NCBI GenBank assembly: GCA_002373375.1
Contig: DFLE01000003.1
Coordinates: 39,107 to 67,638 of the forward strand
From: Prevotellaceae bacterium UBA3627
GTDB lineage: Bacteria > Bacteroidota > Bacteroidia > Bacteroidales > Bacteroidaceae
DNA: 28,532 nt
Direction of reading: 5' to 3'
The notes under the pieces are model-generated. The model saw only the letters and a program-made list of their open reading frames with translations, ran no database searches and was not told where the DNA came from. Both the position numbers and the translations under genes were made by a program. This document shows, in pieces, positions 1-6,464 of the stretch. The stretch's first letter is position 1. Every line of letters starts with the position of its first letter.

Positions 1-94
1 GGGGGTAGCCTTCCGGATGAAAAGGCTCTTTACATCACAGAATAATTAATGATTAAGGATTTAATAATTAATAGTTCTCCATGACTCACACTCT

Positions 95-124
95 CTCCCT
101 CACAGCGAGGGCTGAGGTGGAGCC
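95..124 (+). repeat. Degenerate copy of GC-rich palindromic repeat
   Basis: The stretch CTCCCTCACAGCGAGGGC followed by TGAGGTGGAGCC matches, with a few changes, the better copies at 573-606 and 22755-22787 (arms CCCTCCCTG/CAGGGAGGG, then a GGGGAGGGTC tail). It lies just ahead of the DUF559 gene in the same orientation as the copy that follows that gene. Confidence 0.7.
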
Positions 125-162
125 TTGAGATGGGGCTTTTGGGGGGTGGTCTCGTTTTGAAT

Positions 163-531
163 ATGTATAAAACAGCTGCAGGCGACACATATGGACTATT
201 AAAGAGTTTTGCCCGCGAAAACCGAAGAAACCAAACCGAGGCAGAAAGTGTACTATGGACATACCTGAGGTGCAATGCTCTCGGAACAAAGTTTCTTAGG
301 CAACACATATTAGGCGACTATATAGGTGATTTCGTTTCCACCGACAAGAAAATAGTTATCGAGGTAGATGGCGGTTATCATCTGCAGGATGGTCAAATCA
401 TACGTGACGCGAACAGGACAAGATTCCTTGAGCAGATGGGATACACCGTAGTCAGGTTTTCCAATGAAGAAGTTCTTATGGATACTGATAATGTAATCAT
501 AAAGATAAAAGAAATTATTAACAACAAATAA
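163..531 (+). CDS. DUF559 (Vsr/PD-(D/E)xK-like) endonuclease-domain protein
   Basis: Protein of 122 aa from the ATG at 163. Almost the whole length is a DUF559 domain, a family related to very-short-patch-repair and restriction-type nucleases. The N-terminal helix motif RENRRNQTEAESVLW (about residues 18-32) is typical. The putative PD-(D/E)xK site reads D56 in DYIGDF, then E67-V-D69 followed by GGYH. A further in-frame ATG at 130 would add only MGLLGGGLVLN, which is translated G-rich repeat-like sequence, so 163 is preferred. The gene is bracketed by GC-rich palindromic repeats at 95-124 and 573-606. Target and biological role are unknown. The family call is firm; nuclease activity is inferred from the fold and the conserved acidic residues. 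Confidence 0.88.
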   Translation: MYKTAAGDTYGLLKSFARENRRNQTEAESVLWTYLRCNALGTKFLRQHILGDYIGDFVSTDKKIVIEVDGGYHLQDGQIIRDANRTRFLEQMGYTVVRFSNEEVLMDTDNVIIKIKEIINNK

Positions 532-572
532 AACACAATCTCCCCTGCTATAACTCTGTGGAGGGCACAAAC

Positions 573-606
573 TCCCTCCCTGACAGGGAGGGCCGGGGAG
601 GGTCTC
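573..606 (+). repeat. GC-rich palindromic repeat (good copy)
   Basis: Perfect 9-bp arms CCCTCCCTG (574-582) and CAGGGAGGG (584-592) around one central base, followed by the tail CCGGGGAGGGTC. It ends only about 7 bp before the uxuA start codon. The same unit occurs twice, inverted, at 22702-22787, and in degenerate form at other gene starts in this window. Confidence 0.85.
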
Positions 607-612
607 TTTATT

Positions 613-1872
613 ATGCAACGCACTTGGAGATGGTTTGGCAAGAATGATAAGATCACGCTTGCCATGTTAAAACAAATAGGAGTAGAGGGAATAGTAACGG
701 CACTGCACGACGTGCCACTGGGAGAGGTGTGGACGCGCGAGAAGATACGCGACCTCAAGGAGTATATCGAGAGCTACGGCATGGAATGGGCTGTGGTGGA
801 GTCACTGCCCGTCACCGAGACTATCAAGTATGGCGGTGCCGACCGTGAGCAGCAGATAGAGGTGTATAAGGAGTCGCTCGCCAACCTCGGCAAGGAGGGC
901 ATACACTGCGTATGCTATAACTTCATGCCGGTGCTCGACTGGGCTCGCACCGACCTCTTCCATGAGAATCCCAACGGCTCAAGCAACCTGTACTTCAACT
1001 GGGCGGAGTTTGCTTACTTCGACATCTACATACTGAAGCGCAACGGCGCCAAGGAGGAGTGGGAGGCTATCGTGAAGGGTAACGGCTCCAATGCCTCTAA
1101 GGCCCTGAAGGGACGTGACCTCATGGCTGAGGTGGAGGCTATACATGAAAAAGCCGATGCGCAGTATGACCACGACCTGGTGGAGAACATCGTAATCAAG
1201 ACGCAGGGCTTCGTAAGCGGTAACTTCAAGGAGGGCGATGACAAACCTGTGGAGCTGTTCCGTGAGTTGCTGGCGCTCTATGACGGTGTGACAAAGGAGA
1301 AGCTGCAGGAGAATATGAAGACGTGGCTGGAGGCTATCATGCCGATATGCGATGAGTATGACATCGATATGTGCGTACACCCTGACGACCCGCCGTTCCC
1401 TATCCTCGGTCTGCCTCGCATTGTCAACAGTGACAGCGACATCAAGGCTTTCCTCGATGCCGTGCCTAACCGTCACAACGGTCTTACCTTCTGCGCCGGC
1501 AGCTTGTCGGCTGGCGGACACAACGACATCACGCAGTTGGCTGAGAAGTATCATGACCGCACTCACTTCGTTCACCTGCGCTCATGCCACATATTCCCTA
1601 ACGGCGACTTCACCGAGGCAAGTCACCTGGGCGGCCGCGCCGACCTCGTGGAGCTGGCTCACATCTTCGAGAAGGAGGAGCAGAAGCGCACACGCCGTCT
1701 GCCTATGCGTGTGGACCACGGCATGACGATGCTGGGCGATGAGAACCGCGGCTACAACGCCGGCTACTCTTTCCTCGGCCGTATGTTCGCCTTGGGACAG
1801 GTGCAGGGCATCCTCGCCGCCGTTGACAAGGAACTGGGCATTGAGTACAAGCAGCCTGGCTTCTTTGACTGA
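613..1872 (+). CDS. uxuA: Mannonate dehydratase
   Basis: A 419-aa protein resembling UxuA along its length. It would convert D-mannonate to 2-keto-3-deoxy-D-gluconate in the cytoplasmic glucuronate pathway, using a divalent metal. Supporting stretches are the N-terminal WRWFGKNDKITL..QIGVEGIVTALHD, the VCYNFMPVLDW block near residue 100, CVHPDDPP (metal/substrate region near 255), LTFCAGSLSAGGHND near 295, the HLR.C block and the C-terminal MRVDHGMTMLGDE..GYNAGYS. The start at 613 follows a palindromic repeat almost directly, so the usual promoter and leader have been replaced or separated by repeat DNA. No other uronate-pathway gene (uxaC, uxuB, kdgK) is next to it. A terminator follows. Confidence 0.96.
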   Translation: MQRTWRWFGKNDKITLAMLKQIGVEGIVTALHDVPLGEVWTREKIRDLKEYIESYGMEWAVVESLPVTETIKYGGADREQQIEVYKESLANLGKEGIHCVCYNFMPVLDWARTDLFHENPNGSSNLYFNWAEFAYFDIYILKRNGAKEEWEAIVKGNGSNASKALKGRDLMAEVEAIHEKADAQYDHDLVENIVIKTQGFVSGNFKEGDDKPVELFRELLALYDGVTKEKLQENMKTWLEAIMPICDEYDIDMCVHPDDPPFPILGLPRIVNSDSDIKAFLDAVPNRHNGLTFCAGSLSAGGHNDITQLAEKYHDRTHFVHLRSCHIFPNGDFTEASHLGGRADLVELAHIFEKEEQKRTRRLPMRVDHGMTMLGDENRGYNAGYSFLGRMFALGQVQGILAAVDKELGIEYKQPGFFD

Positions 1873-1923
1873 TTCACAGCATAGCATGAAGCTGTAATAT
1901 AAGAAAGAAAGAAACATCAAGAT

Positions 1924-1980
1924 AGCGTGTAAGCCAACCCCTTACACGCTATTTATTTATTCTCTCAAAAAGAGAATAAA
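1924..1980 (+). terminator. Terminator hairpins after uxuA
   Basis: Stem AGCGTGTAAG (1924-1933) pairs with CTTACACGCT (1941-1950) around a 7-nt loop and is followed by a T-rich stretch. A second 10-bp stem follows at once: TTTATTCTCT (1956-1965) with AGAGAATAAA (1971-1980). The position, 52 bp after the uxuA stop, fits a transcription terminator. Confidence 0.75.
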
Positions 1981-2205
1981 GCGGATAAAGCCAGCCGCAC
2001 CATTTGATGGCGTGACTGGCTTTTATTCTTTTATCATGCTCCTTCGGAGCAGAAATCATGGAAAATCATCAAAACAATCTTTGGAGCCTATCGGCTCAGA
2101 AATAAATAATAATTTCTGAATAATTTATGGGCAATTTATGGCAATTCATGTTCAAAGAGCATATATGAATACGTCATTGAATTAGACTTGATTTATGTTA
2201 ACCGA

Positions 2206-2568
2206 TGACAAAAATGTCCTATTTTGGGCTTTCCGTTAACGCCTCATGCTCGCGATATTTGAAAATTATTTCCTGCTGGCCGCGTACAGCGAAATCTACA
2301 GAGGGTTGTAACTGCTTGATAATCAGTGACAGGTTACAAAAAAGCATGAAAAAACGATGATTTTTGCGTCGTAAAAGCTATGCTTTCAGGGTGTAAAAGC
2401 TATCGTTTCTCATCGTGAAAGCTATCGAATGACAATGTAAAAGCTATGCTTTCACGAAAAAGAAGATGAAAAATGATGATTTTCGCCCTTTCAAAAGGTC
2501 ATTTTCCTCCTGGTTTGCGTTTTTTCGTTGACAAAAATAAAAAGGCGAAATGACAAAAATGTCCTATT
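2206..2568 (+). repeat. 363-bp element with 18-bp direct terminal repeats (copy 1)
   Basis: Bounded by two identical 18-bp direct repeats, TGACAAAAATGTCCTATT, at 2206-2223 and 2551-2568. Each contains the palindrome GACA-AAAA-TGTC. Copy 2, inverted, is at 15389-15751 and has exactly the same length. Aligned by eye there are about 17 mismatches and no gaps (about 95% identity). The central stretch 2338-2499 shows no mismatch at all. Inside it, four 22-bp iterons are framed by two direct copies of an ATGAAAAA...GATGATTTT motif (2346-2368 and 2466-2486). Confidence 0.9.
2371..2455 (+). repeat. Four 22-bp iterons
   Basis: The core AAAGCTAT starts at 2374, 2396, 2418 and 2440, exactly 22 bp apart each time. 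Units 1 and 4 read GTAAAAGCTATGCTTTCA and are nearly palindromic (AAAGCTATGCTTT); units 2 and 3 differ on the right side (CGTTT and CGAAT). A 22-bp period places every unit on the same DNA face (two helical turns), as expected for a cooperatively bound protein. The same array occurs reversed at 15506-15590. Confidence 0.88.
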
Positions 2569-2717
2569 CCGCACTATGGACATAACACGCACAAAAGGGG
2601 ACATCCTACCAATAAAAATGAAATGTTTTTTGCAACTTTTCACAAAAATAAATCACACCAAAAAAAGGTTAAAGGGCAGTTCGTTAATATGTTAAAATAA
2701 TCTGTTTGCAGAAAACA

Positions 2718-2749
2718 TTTTTCTCTATATTTTCTTTTGCATAATTTTG
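2718..2749 (+). promoter_or_regulatory. Bacteroidota-type promoter of the VTC cluster
   Basis: The -7 element TAATTTTG (2742-2749) matches TAnnTTTG exactly. A weak -33 element TTTT (2718-2721) lies 20 nt upstream. The promoter is 25 bp ahead of the ATG at 2775, so the leader is short. Confidence 0.55.
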
Positions 2750-2774
2750 GCATCGAAAACAATAGCACACCACT

Positions 2775-3533
2775 ATGACTACTATTGACAAGATGCTGAA
2801 TGCGCTGCCTCCCATAACGCTCGGCGAGATGAGCAGCGTGAAACTGATGAACCGCACCGATACCAAGTTTGTCACTAACACTGAGAAGCTTATGCAGCTC
2901 CTGCGCATGGTGCGTAAGGATTACTATGTGCAGGACATTGACGGCGGACGCAACCTGGAGTATGACACTACGTATTTCGACACCACCATGTTTGATATGT
3001 ATAACCAGCACCAGTGGAACCACACCAACCGCCAGAAGATACGTTTCCGCACCTACTGCGTCAGCGGTCTGCAGTTCATGGAGGTGAAGACCAAGAACAA
3101 CCACGGACGCACTAAGAAGAAACGCATGGAGGTGACAGACATGGACCTCAGCGATGCAGACAAGCGCCTCTTCCTGGCTAAGCACCTGCACTATGACGCC
3201 GACACGCTGCGCCCCGCACTGCAAAACCATTTCTCACGCATCACACTGGTCAACAGGGCAAAGACCGAGCGGCTCACCATTGACTCTGGGCTCTCTTTCC
3301 ACAATCTGGTGAACGACAGGCAGTATGACATGGGGCCGCTGGTCATCATCGAGCTGAAACGCGACGGACTGGTTTTCTCCCCCGTGCTTGAGATGCTGCG
3401 CCGCCTGCGCATACACCCACACGGGTTCTCTAAATACTGCATGGGCTCGGCACTGACATCTCAGGGACTGCTGCCCGTCAACCGCTTCAAGAGTAAGCTG
3501 ATAGAAATAAGGAAGATAGTTCATAATGCTTAA
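2775..3533 (+). CDS. VTC-domain polyphosphate polymerase-type protein
   Basis: A 252-aa single-domain protein of the VTC family (the catalytic domain of the yeast Vtc4 polyphosphate polymerase; triphosphate tunnel fold). Visible tunnel residues are R27..K31 in NRTDTKFV, YFDTTMFDMY (about 67-76), R86/K88/R90/R92 in RQKIRFRTY, E103/K105 in MEVKTK, the basic RTKKKR (112-117), and later VNRAKTERL and IIELKRD. The chemistry expected from the family is nucleotide-dependent polyphosphate synthesis, but bacterial members are poorly characterised. There is no signal peptide or membrane segment, so it is probably cytoplasmic or held at the membrane by the DUF4956 protein encoded next. It is the first gene of a four-gene + strand cluster. 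Confidence 0.88.
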   Translation: MTTIDKMLNALPPITLGEMSSVKLMNRTDTKFVTNTEKLMQLLRMVRKDYYVQDIDGGRNLEYDTTYFDTTMFDMYNQHQWNHTNRQKIRFRTYCVSGLQFMEVKTKNNHGRTKKKRMEVTDMDLSDADKRLFLAKHLHYDADTLRPALQNHFSRITLVNRAKTERLTIDSGLSFHNLVNDRQYDMGPLVIIELKRDGLVFSPVLEMLRRLRIHPHGFSKYCMGSALTSQGLLPVNRFKSKLIEIRKIVHNA

Positions 3534-3692
3534 TGCATAATTCATAATGCATAATTCATAATTCATAATTAAAGAATTAATACCCATTTCCCCTGACTCA
3601 TGCTCCCTCCCTTATGGGTTGCCTTCCCTGCAAAACGTGGAAGAAACGACGTGGAGGAGGTTAAAGACCATTGAGCCCGGGGTGGGACTAAA
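3531..3692 (+). repeat. Intergenic repeats: AT-rich CATAATT units and a long GC-rich repeat
   Basis: From 3531 to about 3573 the sequence consists of reiterated ATGCATAATTCATAAT-type units. From about 3590 to 3692 follows TGACTCATGCTCCCTCCCTTATGG, then GGGTTGCC..., an imperfect hairpin region and TAAAGACCATTGAG...GTGGGAC. The second part is clearly homologous to 18108-18206, sharing GGGTTGCC, a GAAAC-like centre and TAAAGACCATTGAG. It sits between the VTC and DUF4956 genes. Confidence 0.75.
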
Positions 3693-3711
3693 CTAATAAC
3701 TTTGAACAACA

Positions 3712-4392
3712 ATGCTACAAAATCTTTTTTCCACCGGTTTCTTTGACACTTTGTCAAGATTTGCCCTTTGCATGTCATTCACCTGGGGTATCATACACTT
3801 CCTTTACTACAAGAAGAGCAAGCGGCGTGACTTCTATTTCACGTTCATGATTATCTCCATGGCCATCTTCTTCCTCGTCTATCTCATGATGGGAATGGAC
3901 AGGGGCAAGGCCACGATGGGCGTGGGGCTGGGACTGTTCGGTATCTTTTCCATCATGCGTTACCGCACTGACTCCATGCCTGTACGCGAGATGACCTATC
4001 TCTTCGTGGTGGTGTGTCTTTCTGTCATACACGCCATGGCTGACTCCCTGGGTGTTGACTGCATGGGCAAACTGACGGGTACTCCCATTGCCGAACTTGC
4101 AGTGATTGACGTTATCATTGCAGGCTTCATCATCGTCTTTGAGCAGTTCCTGAAGGTAGAGACGTCAAAGCTGGTGCAGTATGACCGTATAGAACTTGTG
4201 AAGAAAAGCCGTCGCGCCGAACTCATAGCCGACCTGGAGGAGCGTCTGGAGATAAAGGTGACGGGAGTGAAGGTAGGCGCCGTGGACTTCCTGCGCGACA
4301 TGGCTATGCTGCGCGTGTACTATGAGGGTACGGGCGACAAGGAGGTTGATAATAAGATAAAGATTAAAAACTCTGACTATGCCAACGTTTAG
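3712..4392 (+). CDS. DUF4956 inner-membrane protein
   Basis: A 226-aa protein with about four hydrophobic helices in its first 150 residues (SFTWGIIHFLYY, FMIISMAIFFLVYLMMG, YLFVVVCLSVIHAMA, AVIDVIIAGFIIVFEQF), then a soluble basic tail of about 75 residues. The conserved DUF4956 signature GLGLFGIFSIMRYRTD lies near residue 80. DUF4956 genes are often found next to VTC-domain genes, as here, so a membrane partner for polymer synthesis or export is a reasonable inference; no function is proven. The 3' end overlaps the next gene by 14 bp, which suggests translational coupling. Confidence 0.88.
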   Translation: MLQNLFSTGFFDTLSRFALCMSFTWGIIHFLYYKKSKRRDFYFTFMIISMAIFFLVYLMMGMDRGKATMGVGLGLFGIFSIMRYRTDSMPVREMTYLFVVVCLSVIHAMADSLGVDCMGKLTGTPIAELAVIDVIIAGFIIVFEQFLKVETSKLVQYDRIELVKKSRRAELIADLEERLEIKVTGVKVGAVDFLRDMAMLRVYYEGTGDKEVDNKIKIKNSDYANV

Positions 4393-5131
4393 ACTACTGA
4401 CAATGGCGGTGCTCACGCTGTGTGCGGCACTGCCTGTGGCTGCCCAGAGCGAGGGCGGACTCATCATGAGCGCCGGGGCAGAGAAGAAACTGAGCAAGCG
4501 AGTGACCGTGGAGGCGGAGGTTAACATGCGTACGCGCAACAACTTCAAGACCATGGACCGCTGGGGATTTGACATCGGCGCATCATACAAGATAGCCAAA
4601 TGGCTGAAGGCCGATGCCGGCTATAACCTGCTGCAGTATAACTTCCGCGAGAGTATAACCTATAAGTCCTCTGGCATATACAACCACTGGCGGCCGAGCT
4701 ACTGGGGCACCAAGCACCGCTTCTATGCCTCGCTGACGGGGCAGTATAAGTTTGCTAACAACATAAAGCTGTCACTGCGCGAGCGTTGGCAATACACCTA
4801 CCGGCCAGAGACTACCGTCACACGATGGGACTTTGACGACGACGCATGGGAGGACAAGGCGCGCACAGCCAAGGGCAAGAACCAGTTGCGCTCACGCCTT
4901 GAGATAAGCTATGACAAGAAACATGCACTCTTCACACCATACGCCAGCGTGGAGCTGTATAACGCATGGGCGGTGGAGAAGGTGCGCTATACCATCGGCA
5001 CCGACATACGCCTGTCTAAGCACCACTCCCTCAATGCCTTCTATCGCTTCCAAGACATGAAGAGCGTGGATGCCGATGACTATGACCCCGATATGCACTA
5101 CCTGGGCGTAGGCTATAAGTTTAAGTTCTAA
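4379..5131 (+). CDS. DUF2490 outer-membrane beta-barrel protein
   Basis: A 250-aa protein with a Sec signal peptide (LTMAVLTLCAALPVAAQ, cleavage near residue 22). Alternating amphipathic strands rich in aromatic residues follow, and it ends in KFKF with a terminal Phe, the usual outer-membrane barrel end. The pattern GAEKKLSKRVTVEAEVNMRTRNNF and the closing HYLGVGYKFKF are typical of DUF2490. It overlaps the DUF4956 gene by 14 bp and is followed 13 bp later by the carbohydrate-binding lipoprotein gene, so all appear co-transcribed. It may provide an outer-membrane passage or anchor for the system; that is inference. Confidence 0.88.
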   Translation: MPTFRLLTMAVLTLCAALPVAAQSEGGLIMSAGAEKKLSKRVTVEAEVNMRTRNNFKTMDRWGFDIGASYKIAKWLKADAGYNLLQYNFRESITYKSSGIYNHWRPSYWGTKHRFYASLTGQYKFANNIKLSLRERWQYTYRPETTVTRWDFDDDAWEDKARTAKGKNQLRSRLEISYDKKHALFTPYASVELYNAWAVEKVRYTIGTDIRLSKHHSLNAFYRFQDMKSVDADDYDPDMHYLGVGYKFKF

Positions 5132-5144
5132 AAAAACACCCTGT

Positions 5145-6293
5145 ATGATGAGAAATAACATATTGCTACTGCTTACCGCACTGACGATGTGTGCCTGTCA
5201 GAATGACGACACCGACTTCAGCGCATACATCAACGGCACCTACTCTGACGTCCATGTCATCAGCATAAGCTATGAGGGTACCAGCGTCACCGTCAGCGGC
5301 GACGACAAGGGCTTTGTCACTGCCGACGGTACCGACGTGACAGTCAACAGCGGCACATCTGCTGACTCTCTGCTGCTGGTGCTCAGCGGAAACACCGACG
5401 ACGGTTCGCTGCTCGTTTACGGACAGAAGAGCTACGGCATGGTGCTCAATGGCATCAGCATAAGCAACAATGACGGTCCTGCCATCAACAACCAGTGTGG
5501 CAAGGCTCTTTACATGAAAGTGACCGACGGCACCAGCAACTCACTGACCGACGGCAGCACCTACGCTGACATTACCGATGCCTACGGCAATGCCATAGAC
5601 CAGAAGGGGGCGCTGTTCAGCGAGGGAGAGGTGTATGTCAGCGGAGGAGGCTCGCTTACCGTCAACGGCAATTGTCGTCACGGCTTCGCCTGCGATGACT
5701 ACATAGTCATCAATGATGAGGTAAGCCTCAGCGTCAACTGCACCACTGGCAACGGCATAAAGGTTAATGACGGTATATGGATAAACGGCGGCACCCTCGA
5801 CATCAACGTGACAGCCGATGCCGCACGTGGCATACGTTGTGACTCTGTGGTGGTCATCACCGGCGGCAACACCGCCATAACCACCTCGGGCAACTGTGTG
5901 TATGACAGTGAAGCGGCAGACTACAGCAGCGCCGTCTGCATAAAGTGTGACTACCCGTTCACCATGACGGGAGGCTCTCTCACCATGAACAGCAGCGGCG
6001 ACGGTGGCAAGGGACTGAACTGCTCGGCTGACATATTATTTGAGGGCGGCACACTACTCGCCGTCACCACCGGCGGCAACAAACAGAGCAAGCCAAAGGC
6101 AGTGAAGAGCGACACCGGCATATACATAAGCGGGGGCTCGTTTACCGCAAAGGTCAACAAGAGCTGGGCTTGTGACAACGGATATGACGACGACTCCCTC
6201 TCCGATGAAGAACTGGCTAAGAGACGCATCACCGTCACAGGTACGCCAAGCTATGCTGACATTACGCAGAAATCGGTAGTCATTACCTTCTGA
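5145..6293 (+). CDS. Cthe_2159-type carbohydrate-binding lipoprotein (beta-helix)
   Basis: A 382-aa lipoprotein: signal LLLLTALTMCAC places the lipid-bearing Cys near residues 17-19. The rest is a Gly/Asn/Ser/Thr-rich repetitive beta-helix with many turns of the form GxxxxGGxLTV, typical of the Cthe_2159 family (PF14262), whose founding member binds cellulose and polygalacturonate with calcium. Clustered Asp/Asn (DDGS, CDDY, CDNGYDDD) could bind Ca2+. A second in-frame ATG at 5148 is possible. It is the last gene of the VTC cluster and would put a polysaccharide-binding fibre-like protein on the cell surface. Confidence 0.82.
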   Translation: MMRNNILLLLTALTMCACQNDDTDFSAYINGTYSDVHVISISYEGTSVTVSGDDKGFVTADGTDVTVNSGTSADSLLLVLSGNTDDGSLLVYGQKSYGMVLNGISISNNDGPAINNQCGKALYMKVTDGTSNSLTDGSTYADITDAYGNAIDQKGALFSEGEVYVSGGGSLTVNGNCRHGFACDDYIVINDEVSLSVNCTTGNGIKVNDGIWINGGTLDINVTADAARGIRCDSVVVITGGNTAITTSGNCVYDSEAADYSSAVCIKCDYPFTMTGGSLTMNSSGDGGKGLNCSADILFEGGTLLAVTTGGNKQSKPKAVKSDTGIYISGGSFTAKVNKSWACDNGYDDDSLSDEELAKRRITVTGTPSYADITQKSVVITF

Positions 6294-6408
6294 TATACCA
6301 GCCTACACTCTTTCGTCAAACTGATACACAAATTCGCCATGAGGTGTAACATATAATCCAATAATCATTCAATTATCATTCATTATTTATTCAATAAGCA
6401 TTTTCTAT

Positions 6409-6440
6409 TTTGGCTTTTCATGTTTTTTTTCTTAAATTTG
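6409..6440 (+). promoter_or_regulatory. Bacteroidota-type promoter of the propeller/DUF362 gene
   Basis: TTTG at 6409-6412, a 20-nt spacer, then TAAATTTG at 6433-6440, an exact match to TTTG-N20-TAnnTTTG. It lies 24 bp ahead of the ATG at 6465. The interval 6294-6408 is AT-rich with no gene and no clear terminator. Confidence 0.82.
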
Positions 6441-6464
6441 CAATCTGGAAACTAACTGCAAACT

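Larger units (their letters stand above)
1988..2570 (+). repeat. Left arm of a long imperfect inverted repeat
   Basis: This non-coding stretch is homologous, in reverse complement, to 15386-16218. The outer part begins with the hairpin GCCAGCCGC...GCGTGACTGGC plus a T run, followed by short hairpins with an AGAAAT tail at 2038-2050 (GCTCC-TTC-GGAGC) and 2084-2097 (GAGCC...GGCTC). The inner part is the 363-bp element listed separately. The two arms lie about 12.8 kb apart and enclose the VTC-to-xylanase block. No open reading frame of note is present. The remainder of the gene-free interval, 2571-2774, holds only AT-rich sequence and the promoter of the next gene. Confidence 0.92.

Noticed and set aside
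2371..2455. Regular 22-bp repeats as a CRISPR array
   Set aside because: The whole unit is repeated with no unique spacers of about 30 bp, there are only four units, and no cas genes are near; an iteron array fits better.
1988..2570. Insertion sequence ends
   Set aside because: No transposase gene lies between or in the arms, and the 363-bp element has direct rather than inverted terminal repeats; the arms are listed as repeats only.
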